Assembly (NCBI GenBank): GCA_029008115.1
Contig: JAQXJC010000020.1
Span: forward strand, 1 to 64,000
Direction: 5' to 3'
DNA: 64,000 bases
From: Desulfovibrionaceae bacterium
Lineage (GTDB): Bacteria > Desulfobacterota > Desulfovibrionia > Desulfovibrionales > Desulfovibrionaceae
The number at the start of each line of letters is the position of its first letter. Within the stretch, counting starts at the first letter, position 1. A program made the position numbers and the translations under genes. This document shows positions 35,966 through 45,758 of the stretch, piece after piece. Under the pieces are notes generated by a model. That model was not told the origin of the DNA. It saw only the letters and a list, made by a program, of their open reading frames with translations, and ran no database searches.

Positions 35966-36955
35966 TCAGCGCACCAGCCCTTTTTCCAGCAGATATTCGG
36001 CAAAGTAGGTGATGATCATCTTGGCCCCGGCGCGGCGCATGCCGGTGAGGGATTCCATGATCACGGCGTCCTCGTTGATCCAGCCGTTGAGCCCGGCGGC
36101 GCGGATCATGGAATATTCGCCGCTCACCTGATAGGCGCAGACGGGCAGATCAAAGTTGTCGTAGACCTGCCGCATGACATCCAGATATGGCCCGGCAGGC
36201 TTGACGATGATGCAGTCCGCACCTTCCTCAATGTCTGCCAGCGCTTCGCGCATAGCCTCGCGGGTGTTGGCGGGGTCCATCTGGTAGGCCTTGCGGTCAC
36301 CGCAGGCGGGGGCGGATTCGGCAGCCTCGCGGAAGGGCCCGTAGAAGGCGGAAGCGTATTTCACGGCGTAGGACATGATGGGAACCTGCGTGAAGCCGGC
36401 GGCGTCCAGCGCGCCGCGTATGGCGGCCACGCGCCCGTCCATCATGTCGGAAGGGGCCACCATGTCCGCGCCGGCGCGGGCGTGGCTGACGGCGGTCTGG
36501 GCCAGCAGATCCAGCGTGGGATCGTTCTGGACTTCGCCTTCGGGAGTCAGCATGCCGCAGTGCCCGTGGGAGGTATATTCGCAGAGGCACACGTCCGTGA
36601 TCACATAGAGCTCCGGCCACGCGCTCTTGAGCATGCGCACGGCCATCTGCACGATGCCGTTGGGATTGTACGCCTCGCTGGCCAGCGCGTCCTTCTTCGC
36701 CGGAATGCCGAACAGGATGACGGCCTTGAGCCCGTTTGCCACTGCCGCGCCCACCTTTTCCTTCAGGGACTGGAGCGACAGCTGATATTGGCCGGGCATG
36801 GCGCCGATTTCCTTGCGGAAGCCCGCATCTTCGGTCTCCACAACGAAATAGGGCATGATCAGGTCGGCGGCGGCAAGAGCCGGAGTTTCGCGCACCATAG
36901 CGCGGATGGTGGGGGTGCGGCGCAGACGGCGGCCGCGGAAGAAAGCGTTGCTCAT
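35966..36955 (-). CDS. hemB: Delta-aminolevulinic acid dehydratase (porphobilinogen synthase)
   Basis: 329-residue TIM-barrel enzyme joining two 5-aminolevulinate molecules to porphobilinogen. Metal cysteines are seen in [14 protein letters not shown], and the Schiff-base lysines in [15 protein letters not shown] and [10 protein letters not shown]. Start [10 protein letters not shown] after GAGGAGC; the GTG five codons earlier overlaps that site. Located between ahbC and ahbD, so the early and the late steps of heme synthesis share an operon. Confidence 0.97.
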   Translation of the reverse strand: MSNAFFRGRRLRRTPTIRAMVRETPALAAADLIMPYFVVETEDAGFRKEIGAMPGQYQLSLQSLKEKVGAAVANGLKAVILFGIPAKKDALASEAYNPNGIVQMAVRMLKSAWPELYVITDVCLCEYTSHGHCGMLTPEGEVQNDPTLDLLAQTAVSHARAGADMVAPSDMMDGRVAAIRGALDAAGFTQVPIMSYAVKYASAFYGPFREAAESAPACGDRKAYQMDPANTREAMREALADIEEGADCIIVKPAGPYLDVMRQVYDNFDLPVCAYQVSGEYSMIRAAGLNGWINEDAVIMESLTGMRRAGAKMIITYFAEYLLEKGLVR

Positions 36956-37068
36956 TTGGATGCTCCTCACAGTCAGCAGGCGGCCCTGCGGCCGCCCGTC
37001 TTCAGAGTGCCCCGGAGGGAGATGGTGGCGGGGGCGGGAGGTTCTGGAAGAACGCCGCCGCCTCTCGC

Positions 37069-38247
37069 CTAGCTGATTTCGTCGTCGGTCAGGTAGCAGG
37101 CAGGGTCCTGTGCCCAGATGTCGCCATAGTAGGCTTCAGCGCGGGCACGGAAGTTGCCGCCGCAGATGTTCAGGTAGCGGCAGCGGGCGCAGCGGCCCTT
37201 CACGTGGGCTTTCTTGTCCTTCATCTTGTGCAGCAGTTCGATGTTGGGGTCATCCCATATCTGGGAGAAGGGGCGCTCCAGCACATTGCCGAAGGTGTGG
37301 TTGCGCCAGAACTGGTCGGCATGCACCTGCCCGTCCCATGAAATGCAGCCGATGCCGCGTCCGCTGTTGTTGCCCTCGTTGAACTGAAGCAGCTCAAAGA
37401 CTTCCTCGGCGCGCCTGGGGTCTTCGCGCTTCAGGCGTTCCCAGACATAGGGGCCGTCCGCGTGATTGTCCACGGTGAGGATTTCCTTGGGCTTGCCCGC
37501 TTCGAAGCAGGCGCGGGTCTCGTCCATGATCAGGTCGACCACGGCGCGGGTTTCAGCATGGTCAAGGTCTTCCTTGATCAGCTCGGAGCCGCGCCCGGAG
37601 TACACCAGATGGTAGAAGCAGGCGCGGGGCACTTCCAGATCGCGTAGCAGGGTGAAAATGCCGGGAATTTCAGCCGCATTGCGCTTGTTGATGGTAAAGC
37701 GCAGGCCCACCTTGAGACCTTCGGCCTGACAGTTGGCAATGCCTTCCAGCGCCTTTCTGAAGGCGCCCTTCACGCCGCGGAACTTGTCGTGCACCTCTTC
37801 CATGCCATCCAGCGAGATGCCCACGTAGGAAAGGCCCACTTCCTTGAGTTCCTTGGCCTTTTCCTTGGTAATCAGCGTACCGTTGGTAGAGATGACCGCG
37901 CGCATGCCCTTTTCCGTGGCGTGCTTGGCCAGCTCCACAAGGTCCTTGCGCACCAGCGGTTCGCCGCCGGAAAAGAGCATGACCGGCGCGCCATAGGCGG
38001 CGAGGTCGTTGATCATTTCCTTGGCCTGCGCCGTGGAAATCTGATCCTGCCCGTCCTCGTTCTGCGCCTGCGCGTAGCAGTGCACGCACTTCAGGTTGCA
38101 GCGGCGGGTGGAGTTCCAGACCACCACGGGTTTCTTGTCCTTGGAGAATTGCAGGAGGTGCGAGGGAAGCTGGCCGGACTGGCGTCCATAGCGCAGCGCG
38201 TCGGAAGGCTCGACCTGCCCGCAGTACAGTTTTGAAATGCCGATCAT
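37069..38247 (-). CDS. ahbC: 12,18-didecarboxysiroheme deacetylase AhbC, radical SAM
   Basis: 392 aa. Radical SAM motif CNLKCVHC (Cys50, 54, 57), [18 protein letters not shown] and VGISLDG; a C-terminal cluster region [19 protein letters not shown]. AhbC removes two acetate side chains to give Fe-coproporphyrin III. Ribosome site GGAGAAC before [10 protein letters not shown]. First gene of the operon ahbC-hemB-ahbD-ahbA/B. Confidence 0.93.
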   Translation of the reverse strand: MIGISKLYCGQVEPSDALRYGRQSGQLPSHLLQFSKDKKPVVVWNSTRRCNLKCVHCYAQAQNEDGQDQISTAQAKEMINDLAAYGAPVMLFSGGEPLVRKDLVELAKHATEKGMRAVISTNGTLITKEKAKELKEVGLSYVGISLDGMEEVHDKFRGVKGAFRKALEGIANCQAEGLKVGLRFTINKRNAAEIPGIFTLLRDLEVPRACFYHLVYSGRGSELIKEDLDHAETRAVVDLIMDETRACFEAGKPKEILTVDNHADGPYVWERLKREDPRRAEEVFELLQFNEGNNSGRGIGCISWDGQVHADQFWRNHTFGNVLERPFSQIWDDPNIELLHKMKDKKAHVKGRCARCRYLNICGGNFRARAEAYYGDIWAQDPACYLTDDEIS

Positions 38248-38282
38248 ATATGTTCTCCGTAGCAATGTTTCTGGTATGCGTC

Positions 38283-38313
38283 CGTGCGCCGCCCCGCATC
38301 AGCGCGGCGCACG
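38283..38313 (-). terminator. Hairpin after alaS, without T run
   Basis: A perfect 10-bp inverted repeat (CGTGCGCCGC) closes an 11-base loop between the alaS stop and ahbC. The T run of a classical terminator is missing, so it may only slow or partly end transcription. Confidence 0.4.
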
Positions 38314-38333
38314 GGACTCCCCGCGGCGGAATG

Positions 38334-40994
38334 CTAGATTCTGCTCTTCAGCAGGGCAAAAGCCTCTTCGATTGCCTCCGGCCTGTCGCCGCCGCCCTGA
38401 GCCTGATCGGGACGGCCGCCGCCCTTGCCGCCCACCACGGGGGCAATCTCCCTGAAGAGCGCGGGGGCGGTGTATCTGTCATGCAGGTCTTTGGAGACAT
38501 ACAGGATCATGCTGACCTTGCCTTCTTCCGCAGCGGCAAGGCAGGCAATGCCGGAAGGCATCTTTGAGCGGACATCATCCATGACGGAGCGCAGGGCGTT
38601 CATGTTCATTCCGCCCACGGAGGCGCACAGCACCTTCACGCCGTTGATGTCGGTCTGTCCGGCCATGATGTCGCCGCTGCCGTGAGCGGCGGCCTTTTCA
38701 ATATCCTTGCGGAGTTTTTTCACTTCAGCATGCAGGGCCTCCACGCGGGCCGCCAGTTCCCCGGGCTTGGCCTTGAGCAGGGCGGACAGTGCGGACAGCT
38801 CGCTGCGCTGCGCATCGCACAGGCCGAGGGCGTTCCAGCCGGTGACGGCCTCGATGCGGCGCGTGCCGGCAGCCACGCCGGATTCGGAGACTATACGGAA
38901 GCTGCCGGCCTGCCCGGTGGCGGAAAGATGCGTGCCGCCGCAGAGCTCGACAGATTCCTTGCAGTCGCCTTCGCCCACGGAGACCACGCGCACCCTGTCG
39001 CCGTACTTTTCACCAAAGAGGGCCATGGCTCCTGTGCGCATGGCTTCGTCATGATCCATTTCTGCCGTGGCGACGGGCAGATTGGCCATGATCACGCGGT
39101 TCACGTCGCGCTCGACGGCGGCCAGCTCGTCAGGCGTCAGCGCGGCAATATGGCTGAAGTCGAAGCGCAGGCGATCCGGGCCGACCAGCGAGCCGGCCTG
39201 CTTCACGTGCGTGCCCAGCACGCGGCGCAGGGCGGCGTGCAGCAGATGGGTGCAGGTATGGTTGCGGGCGGAGGCCAGACGATCGTTTTCGGCAACCTGC
39301 ATGTCCACGGCCTGATCTGCCAGCAGCTCGCCTTCCGTCACCTTCACGCGGTGCACGGTGAGATTCTGGGCAGCCTTCAGCGTATAAACAACATCGGCCC
39401 TGGCGGAAGCGGTGGACACGGTGCCGGTATCGCCCAGCTGGCCGCCGCATTCGCCATAGAAGGGCGTATGGCTGGTCACCACATAGCCTTCCGCGCCCGT
39501 GGCAAGCGCGTCGGCGGAAAGACCGTCCGCATCCAGCAGGGCCGTGATGCGGGAAGCGCAGGCGAGGCGTGTGTAGCCCACAAACTCGCTGCTCATGCCC
39601 TCATCCGTAAGCGCCTTGAACATGTCGGCGGCAGACTTGCCGCCCTGCCCCAGCAGACCGCCCTGCTTCTGGGCAGCGCGGGCGCGGGCCTTCTGTTCGG
39701 CCATTTCCTTGGTGAAGCCGGCTTCGTCCACGCGGAAGCCGCGCTTTTCGGCCACGTCGTTCACAATGTCCAGCGGGAAGCCGTAGGTATCGTAGAGCTT
39801 GAAGCAGAAGTCGCCGGGCACCACGTCCGCGCCGGCATCTTTGAGGGACTTCAGCTCGTCTTCCAGCAGGGCAAGGCCCTTTTCCAGCGTCAGGGAGAAG
39901 CGTTCCTCCTCTTCGCGCACCACGCGGGTGATGAAGTCGGCGGATTCCCTGAGCTCGGGATAGTCATCGCCCATGACGTCCACAACCTTGCGGGCGCTCC
40001 TGTACAGGAAGGGCTCGTGCACACCCATGAGAGTGGCGAAGCGCAGGGCGCGGCGCAGCAGGCGGCGCAGGACGTAGCCCCGGCCCTCGTTGGAGGGCAG
40101 GCAGCCGTCCGCGATGAGGAAGGCGGCGGCGCGGCTGTGGTCGGCGATGACGCGCAGGGCCGTGTCCACGTCGTTGGTGTCCGGCGCGCTGAAGCTGTAG
40201 GTCACGCCCGCCAGCTCGGCGGCGTACTGGATGATCTCCTGGAACAGATCGCAGTCGAAGTTGGAATGCTTGCCCTGGCACACGGCGGCGATGCGCTCAA
40301 GGCCCATGCCGGTATCGATATTGGGATTGGCCAGGTTCAGGCGGGTACCGTCCGGCTGCTGATCGAACTGCGTGAACACAAGGTTCCAGATTTCAAGGAA
40401 GCGGTCGCAGTCGCACTTGCCTATGCCGCAGTCGGGGCCGCAGCTCATGTCCTCGCCCTGGTCGATGTAGATTTCCGAGCAGGGGCCGCAGGGGCCGGTG
40501 TCGCCCATGGTCCAGAAGTTATCCTTTTCGCCCATGCGCACGATGCGTTCCGCGGGCAGCCCGGCAATCTCCTGCCAGAGGGCGAAGGCTTCGTCGTCAT
40601 CGCGAAACACAGTGACCCACAGCCTGTCCTTGGGCAGTTCCAGCTCCTGGGTCACGAAGGTCCAGGCCCAGGTGATGGCTTCGCGCTTGAAATAGTCGCC
40701 GAAGGAGAAGTTCCCCAGCATTTCGAAGAACGTGTGGTGACGGGCGGTGCGGCCCACGTTTTCAAGGTCATTGTGCTTGCCGGACACGCGCAGGCATTTC
40801 TGTGAGGTGGTGGCGCGGGAATAGCCGCGGTCCTCTTCGCCGGTAAAGCATTTCTTGAACTGCACCATGCCCGCGTTGGTGAACAGCAGGGTGGGGTCGT
40901 TCTGGGGAATGAGGGAGTCTGACGCGACAACGGCATGCCCGTGTTTGCGGAAGAACTCCAGATAGCGGCGGCGTATTTCTTTGGCGGTCAACAT
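38334..40994 (-). CDS. alaS: Alanyl-tRNA synthetase
   Basis: 886 aa. The class II core reads [28 protein letters not shown], then RYSR-type motif positions up to GLERIAAV. The editing domain has [17 protein letters not shown] and [11 protein letters not shown] (zinc ligands that clear Ser- and Gly-tRNA-Ala). The C-terminal C-Ala/DHHA1 domain ends [15 protein letters not shown]. Ribosome site GGAGAAC; recA lies upstream by 66 bp on the same strand. Confidence 0.98.
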   Translation of the reverse strand: MLTAKEIRRRYLEFFRKHGHAVVASDSLIPQNDPTLLFTNAGMVQFKKCFTGEEDRGYSRATTSQKCLRVSGKHNDLENVGRTARHHTFFEMLGNFSFGDYFKREAITWAWTFVTQELELPKDRLWVTVFRDDDEAFALWQEIAGLPAERIVRMGEKDNFWTMGDTGPCGPCSEIYIDQGEDMSCGPDCGIGKCDCDRFLEIWNLVFTQFDQQPDGTRLNLANPNIDTGMGLERIAAVCQGKHSNFDCDLFQEIIQYAAELAGVTYSFSAPDTNDVDTALRVIADHSRAAAFLIADGCLPSNEGRGYVLRRLLRRALRFATLMGVHEPFLYRSARKVVDVMGDDYPELRESADFITRVVREEEERFSLTLEKGLALLEDELKSLKDAGADVVPGDFCFKLYDTYGFPLDIVNDVAEKRGFRVDEAGFTKEMAEQKARARAAQKQGGLLGQGGKSAADMFKALTDEGMSSEFVGYTRLACASRITALLDADGLSADALATGAEGYVVTSHTPFYGECGGQLGDTGTVSTASARADVVYTLKAAQNLTVHRVKVTEGELLADQAVDMQVAENDRLASARNHTCTHLLHAALRRVLGTHVKQAGSLVGPDRLRFDFSHIAALTPDELAAVERDVNRVIMANLPVATAEMDHDEAMRTGAMALFGEKYGDRVRVVSVGEGDCKESVELCGGTHLSATGQAGSFRIVSESGVAAGTRRIEAVTGWNALGLCDAQRSELSALSALLKAKPGELAARVEALHAEVKKLRKDIEKAAAHGSGDIMAGQTDINGVKVLCASVGGMNMNALRSVMDDVRSKMPSGIACLAAAEEGKVSMILYVSKDLHDRYTAPALFREIAPVVGGKGGGRPDQAQGGGDRPEAIEEAFALLKSRI

Positions 40995-41060
40995 GATAAT
41001 GCGTTCTCCAGATGGATGCGGCGCGGCATCCGGGCCTTGCGGGGCCCGGCGCCCGTCGCG

Positions 41061-42149
41061 CTATTCGTAATCGGTCGGAGGCAGTTCGCCGTCCGCGGCG
41101 TCCGTTTCTGCGGCCACGGACGCAAAATCCTGCGGGAACATGCCGAGATGCTCCATGAGCTTGTCTTCAATGGCCCTGGACAGTTCGGGCGTTTCTTCCA
41201 GAAGGGCGCGCACCTTCTCGCGTCCCTGCCCCAGCTTTTCACTGCCGAAGGCAAACCATGAGCCGCTCTGCTCGATGATGCGGGCCTCGATGCCCATGTC
41301 CAGCAGCTCTCCGGCGCGGGAAATGCCCGTGCCGTACAGAATGTCGAACTGGGCCACGCGGAAGGGCGGCGCGACCTTGTTCTTGACCACCTTTACCCGG
41401 GTGCGGGAGCCGATGGCCTCCTCCTTGTCCTTGATGGTCTGGATGCGGCGGATGTCCAGCCGGATGGAGGAGTAGAACTTCAGAGCGTTGCCGCCGGTGG
41501 TGGTCTCCGGGCTGCCGTATCCGGTAACGCCGATCTTCATGCGTATCTGGTTGATGAAGATGACGGAAGTGCGGGACTTGTGGATGGTGCCGGTGAGCTT
41601 GCGCATGGCGTGGGACATGAGGCGTGCGTGTCCGCCCACCTGGCTTTCCCCCATGACGCCTTCCAGCTCGGCCTGCGGAATGAGCGCGGCCACGGAGTCC
41701 ACCACCACAAGGTCCACGGCATTGGAGCGCACCAGCATGTCGGCAATATCCAGGGCCTGCTCGCCATAATCCGGCTGCGAGATGAGCAGCTCGTCCGTGT
41801 TCACGCCCAGGCGCCGGGCGTAGGCCGTGTCCAGTGCGTGTTCCGCGTCCACAAAGGCGCAGGTGCCGCCCATTTTCTGGCACTGGGCGATGACGTGCAG
41901 GGTCAACGTGGTCTTGCCCGAAGATTCGGGACCGAAAATTTCGGTGATGCGGCCGCGCGGGATGCCGCCCACGCCAAGCGCCAGGTCAAGTCCTATTGAA
42001 CCAGTGGGAATAACAGGAATTTTTACATGAGCATCGTCGGAAAGTTTCATGACGGCGCCCTTTCCGTACTTGCGCTCAATGGTGGAAAGGGCCGTTTGCA
42101 ACGCTTCGGCGCGCGCTTCTTCCGGCGTCAGAGCTGTTTTCTTTGCCAT
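41061..42149 (-). CDS. recA: Recombinase RecA
   Basis: 362 aa. Walker [10 protein letters not shown], the segment [11 protein letters not shown], Walker [13 protein letters not shown], loop L1 [19 protein letters not shown] and loop L2 [20 protein letters not shown]. The acidic C-terminal tail ([17 protein letters not shown]) is present. Start [11 protein letters not shown] with GGAG ten bases upstream; the longer frame upstream is a readthrough of the non-coding side. I see no clear LexA box in the 126-bp divergent region. Confidence 0.98.
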   Translation of the reverse strand: MAKKTALTPEEARAEALQTALSTIERKYGKGAVMKLSDDAHVKIPVIPTGSIGLDLALGVGGIPRGRITEIFGPESSGKTTLTLHVIAQCQKMGGTCAFVDAEHALDTAYARRLGVNTDELLISQPDYGEQALDIADMLVRSNAVDLVVVDSVAALIPQAELEGVMGESQVGGHARLMSHAMRKLTGTIHKSRTSVIFINQIRMKIGVTGYGSPETTTGGNALKFYSSIRLDIRRIQTIKDKEEAIGSRTRVKVVKNKVAPPFRVAQFDILYGTGISRAGELLDMGIEARIIEQSGSWFAFGSEKLGQGREKVRALLEETPELSRAIEDKLMEHLGMFPQDFASVAAETDAADGELPPTDYE

Positions 42150-42275
42150 ACGGCTGTGCTCCAAAAATAAATTTTTCAGGCGTGAAAAGATAACAGAAGG
42201 CAGAAGCGGCGGCAAGTCCCGCATCCTGGCAAATTCCCCTTGCCTGTCGGCGGCGCGCACGTTATTCCCTCCCGC

Positions 42276-43355
42276 ATGAGCAACCAATACGACATCATCA
42301 TGCTGTTCTCCGGCGGGCTGGACAGCATACTGGCCGCCAGACTGCTGGAAGAGCAGGGCTTGCGCGTGAAATGCCTGCATTTCCACTCCCCCTTCTTCGG
42401 GCATCCCCGGCGGGTGGCGCGCTGGCGCGCGGTGTACGGGCTGGACATTGAAAGCGTGGACATCGGCCCCGAATTTGTGGAGATGCTCGTCCAGCGGCCT
42501 GCCCACGGCTTTGGCAAGGTGCTGAATCCCTGCGTGGACTGCAAGATTCTGCTGGCCGGCCGGGCCCGTGAGCTGATGGCCTCCTACGGCGCTTCCTGCG
42601 TTGCCAGCGGCGAGGTGCTGGGCCAGCGCCCCATGAGCCAGCGCCGCGACACTCTGAACATCATCAAGAGGGATGCGGGACTGGGGAACAGTCTGCTGCG
42701 CCCCCTGAGCGCCCTGCATCTGGACCCCACGGAGGCCGAGCTTTCCGGACTGGTGGATCGTTCCCGCCTGCTGGGCATCACCGGGCGCGGGCGCAAGGAG
42801 CAGATGGAACTGGCGAAGAAGTACGGGCTGCGGGAGATTCCCAGCCCGGCGGGCGGCTGCCGCCTGACGGAACGGGAAAATGCCATGCGCTACTGGAAGG
42901 TGCTGCAATCCCTGCCCCATCCCTGCGCGCAGGATTTTTATCTGGCCAACACCGGCCGGCAATACTGGCGTTCCATGGACGGGCATCCGTACTGGCTGTG
43001 CATAGGCCGCCACAGGGATGACAATCTGGCGCTGCTGGCCTGCCTTTCGCCGGAAGACCTGTCGTTCAAGCTGGCGGAGTTTCCCGGGCCTCTGGCGGTG
43101 GGGCGGCAGTGGGCGCGCTGGCCTGATGCGGCCGTGCGCGAAGCCGCCGCCTTTGTCGCCTCCTTTTCGCCGCGTGCCGTGCGGCAGGGAGGGGAGGTGG
43201 CCGTTTCCGTGCGCTGCGGCGGCATCGATCGCATGGTGCGGGTCGTGCCGCATCGCGATGCCGCCTGGAACGACGACTCGTGGGAGAGCGTGCGGGAGGA
43301 AATACGCGCCGAGCAGAAGGAACGCCTGCACGGCGCCGCATCGGCTCTGCGCTAG
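42276..43355 (+). CDS. PP-loop ATPase, tRNA-thiolation-like, with C-terminal extension
   Basis: 359 aa. N-type PP-loop [15 protein letters not shown] at residue 10, NPCVDCK at about 86 and [11 protein letters not shown] at about 190; together these resemble the MnmA/ThiI-type sulfur-transfer enzymes that activate tRNA with ATP and bring in sulfur at cysteines. The last 130 residues form a separate domain related in pattern to DUF814/NFACT-R ([16 protein letters not shown]). The tRNA position is unknown. No ribosome site is visible before the ATG, which is unusual here. Divergent from recA. Confidence 0.78.
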   Translation: MSNQYDIIMLFSGGLDSILAARLLEEQGLRVKCLHFHSPFFGHPRRVARWRAVYGLDIESVDIGPEFVEMLVQRPAHGFGKVLNPCVDCKILLAGRARELMASYGASCVASGEVLGQRPMSQRRDTLNIIKRDAGLGNSLLRPLSALHLDPTEAELSGLVDRSRLLGITGRGRKEQMELAKKYGLREIPSPAGGCRLTERENAMRYWKVLQSLPHPCAQDFYLANTGRQYWRSMDGHPYWLCIGRHRDDNLALLACLSPEDLSFKLAEFPGPLAVGRQWARWPDAAVREAAAFVASFSPRAVRQGGEVAVSVRCGGIDRMVRVVPHRDAAWNDDSWESVREEIRAEQKERLHGAASALR

Positions 43356-43411
43356 CAGGCCGTCCGGCCTTTCCGCATCCTGCTGCCTGCCGGGAGGGCT
43401 GCCGCGGCATC

Positions 43412-43440
43412 TTTACTTTCTGCCTGAAGCAGGATATAAA
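43412..43440 (+). promoter_or_regulatory. Sigma70 promoter of dksA
   Basis: TTTACT (43412-43417), a 17-base spacer and TATAAA (43435-43440) in an otherwise GC-rich region; the ATG lies 80 bases downstream. Confidence 0.7.
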
Positions 43441-43519
43441 TATCAGCTGTCATATAGGTCAGAGAAGCACACCATCGGCGCCGGCCAGCCGGCGGAATCT
43501 CTCATCCGGGGGAAATTTC

Positions 43520-43882
43520 ATGGATCAGCGTGATTTAGAGTATTTCCACAGGCTTCTGAGCCATATGCTGGAAGACGCCAAGCAAAAGGGCGATTCCACC
43601 ATCGAGGAGCTGACGGACAGCAATGAACTGTTTGCCGATCCGGCGGACAGGGCCACGGCAGAGTCCGACCGATCCTTCACGCTCCGAATCCGCGACCGGG
43701 AACGCCGTCTGATTCGCAAGATTCAGAGTGCCCTCCAGCGTATTGAGGACGGCACCTACGGCGTTTGCGAGGAATGTGGCGAGGACATTGGCGTGGCGCG
43801 CCTGAAGGCCCGTCCCGTCACCCGTTTGTGCATCAACTGCAAGAGCAAGCAGGAAGAGGACGAGCATCTCCGCAGCGAATAG
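43520..43882 (+). CDS. dksA: DksA/TraR family RNA polymerase-binding factor
   Basis: 120 aa. An N-terminal helical coiled coil (DLEYFHRLLSHMLEDAKQKG) and a C-terminal zinc finger CEECG with CINCK. In E. coli DksA works with ppGpp in the secondary channel of RNA polymerase. The coiled-coil tip Asp pair appears as DPADRATAESD. Ribosome site GGGGGAA. Its own promoter precedes it. Confidence 0.95.
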   Translation: MDQRDLEYFHRLLSHMLEDAKQKGDSTIEELTDSNELFADPADRATAESDRSFTLRIRDRERRLIRKIQSALQRIEDGTYGVCEECGEDIGVARLKARPVTRLCINCKSKQEEDEHLRSE

Positions 43883-43966
43883 CCTGCGGATGCATCATGT
43901 TGACATGCCGCCGTGCCCGCCGGTTTTTCGGAAGGGGCGCGGCGGCTTCCTTTTCAGGAGGCCGCT

Positions 43967-45652
43967 ATGGATGCCCATGTATTTCGACGGTGCTGCGAGG
44001 CGCTCGTCCCCCTGCTGACCGGAGCCAGACTGGAGAAAATCCAGTCTCCCGCGCCGGACGTGCATGTGTTCACGCTGTTCGCGCAGGGACGCAAGCAGTA
44101 TCTCTATCTGCGTGCGGGCCGCCAGCATCCCTTTCTCTTTCTGTCTTCCTGCAAGAGCTCCACGGGGGCGCAGCCTTCCGCGCAGGTCATGCGTCTGCGC
44201 AAATATGTCGGTGGCAGGCGCGTGACCGCCTGTGTGCCGGACTGGGCCGCGCGTCGTCTAAGCCTGCTGTGCGGCATGGTTGCCGAAGGCGCGCATGCCG
44301 GGGAGGAATGCTGGCTGGTGCTGGATTTGCGTGAAGGCCCGTCGCTCTGGATGGGCTGGGCCTATGGCCGCCCCGTGCCTGCGGCAGAGGAAGATGCGGC
44401 GCCGGAATCCTGTGAAGAGAAGGGAGGCATTGTGCCTCCCGCGGTGCGCTGGCCTGCGCCGGATCAGCTGGAGGAAGCCTGCGCCGGCTGGCGTTCCTGG
44501 CCGGTAATCACGCCTGCCCTGCGGCGTACCCTGCCGCATCTGGACAGGCTGGATCAGCTGGCCCTGCTGGCGGATTTGGAATACGGCGGCGGCGATCTCT
44601 TCTGCTATGCGGAGGATGGCGTGACGGATGCGGCAATGGAGATTTCCGCCTGGCCACTGCCGGCGGCCCTGCGCAGAGGCCGGGTGGAAAGCGTGCGCGA
44701 AGATGTGCTGGCCGCCGTAGCCGAAGTCGCTTCCGCGCACGTGCTGGGCGAGCTGACCAGAGCGGCACGCGCCAGTGCCGCCGTGCCTCTGGAGAAGGAG
44801 GCCGCCCGTCTTGGACGCATTCTGGAAAAGCAATGCGCCGAAGAGGCACGGCTGACAGCCATGTGTGCCGCGCAGGAGGATGCGCTGGCCTTGCAGGCCG
44901 TGCTCTGGCAGTTCCCGGCAGACATGAAGGCTGCGGTGCTGGATGTACCGCCGGCGGAGGCGGCGGCGCCCGGCGTACCCCTGCCCGCGGCCGGCGGAGA
45001 GCTGCCGCCACCGGAGACTGGCTGGCGGCGGCTGCGGCTGGACCCGCGCCTGACGCTGCGCGGCAATATGGAGGCGCTGTTTCACAGGGCCCGGCGCGGC
45101 AGACGCGGTCTTGCCTTTGTGGCGGAACGGCGTGCGCAGGTGCAGCGGGAGAGGGATGCCGCGCTGGAAGCCGCCGCCCGCGCCCGCATGGGACTGACGC
45201 CGGCCCTTGCGCCGCGCAAGGCCGCCGCGCCGGAAGCCGGGGCTGCGCTGGCGCGCGCCCTGCCCAGGGGAGTGCAGGGTTTTGTCTCCTCGGATGGCTT
45301 TGCCATTCTGCGCGGGCGTGATGTGAAGGGAAATCTTGCCGTCCTGCGCCTTGCCAGTCCGCATGACGTGTGGCTGCATGTGGAAGGCGGCCCGGGAGCG
45401 CATGCCGTGATCCGGCGCGGCTTTGCGGGGCAGGAGGTGCCGGAGCGCACCCTGCTGGAGGCCGGAGCGCTGGTGGCCTGCAAGAGCTGGCAGCGGGACA
45501 GCGACCGGGCCGCCGTACTCTATGCTGAAGCGCGACATGTCAAGCCCATGCGCAATGCCGCGCCGGGCAAGGTACGCATTGACAAGGTGCTGACTACCCG
45601 CGTGGTTCCCGCCGATCCGGATGCGGAGAAACGGCTGTCCCTGCCGGGATAA
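43967..45652 (+). CDS. NFACT family protein (RqcH/Rqc2 homolog, FbpA type)
   Basis: 561 aa. An N-terminal NFACT-N domain (MDAHVFRRCCEALVPLLTGA; RLEKIQSPAPDV), a middle helical region (about 230-330), and a C-terminal NFACT-R domain (GFVSSDGFAILRGRDVKGN; DVWLHVEGGPGAHAVIRR). RqcH binds stalled 50S subunits and adds C-terminal alanine tails. The Asp-Arg pair needed for tailing in other species appears to be replaced around VPDWAARRL, judged by eye. Ribosome site CAGGAGG. Follows dksA by 84 bp. Confidence 0.88.
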   Translation: MDAHVFRRCCEALVPLLTGARLEKIQSPAPDVHVFTLFAQGRKQYLYLRAGRQHPFLFLSSCKSSTGAQPSAQVMRLRKYVGGRRVTACVPDWAARRLSLLCGMVAEGAHAGEECWLVLDLREGPSLWMGWAYGRPVPAAEEDAAPESCEEKGGIVPPAVRWPAPDQLEEACAGWRSWPVITPALRRTLPHLDRLDQLALLADLEYGGGDLFCYAEDGVTDAAMEISAWPLPAALRRGRVESVREDVLAAVAEVASAHVLGELTRAARASAAVPLEKEAARLGRILEKQCAEEARLTAMCAAQEDALALQAVLWQFPADMKAAVLDVPPAEAAAPGVPLPAAGGELPPPETGWRRLRLDPRLTLRGNMEALFHRARRGRRGLAFVAERRAQVQRERDAALEAAARARMGLTPALAPRKAAAPEAGAALARALPRGVQGFVSSDGFAILRGRDVKGNLAVLRLASPHDVWLHVEGGPGAHAVIRRGFAGQEVPERTLLEAGALVACKSWQRDSDRAAVLYAEARHVKPMRNAAPGKVRIDKVLTTRVVPADPDAEKRLSLPG

Positions 45653-45677
45653 TGCGCATGCCTGCATCATTTATGAA

Positions 45678-45708
45678 AAAGGGGACGTGCCCGCAGGCAG
45701 TCCCCTTT
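45678..45708. terminator. Bidirectional terminator between NFACT and aconitase genes
   Basis: AAAGGGGAC pairs with GTCCCCTTT around a 13-base loop, with A residues on the left and T residues on the right; it can serve both convergent genes. Confidence 0.8.
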
Positions 45709-45758
45709 CTGTATGTATGCCCATGCGCACGGTGGTCTGCGCCACCGGCGGCAGGGTT

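Noticed and set aside
42150-42275. SOS (LexA) box before recA
   Set aside because: No CTGT-N8-ACAG or similar palindrome visible in the divergent region.
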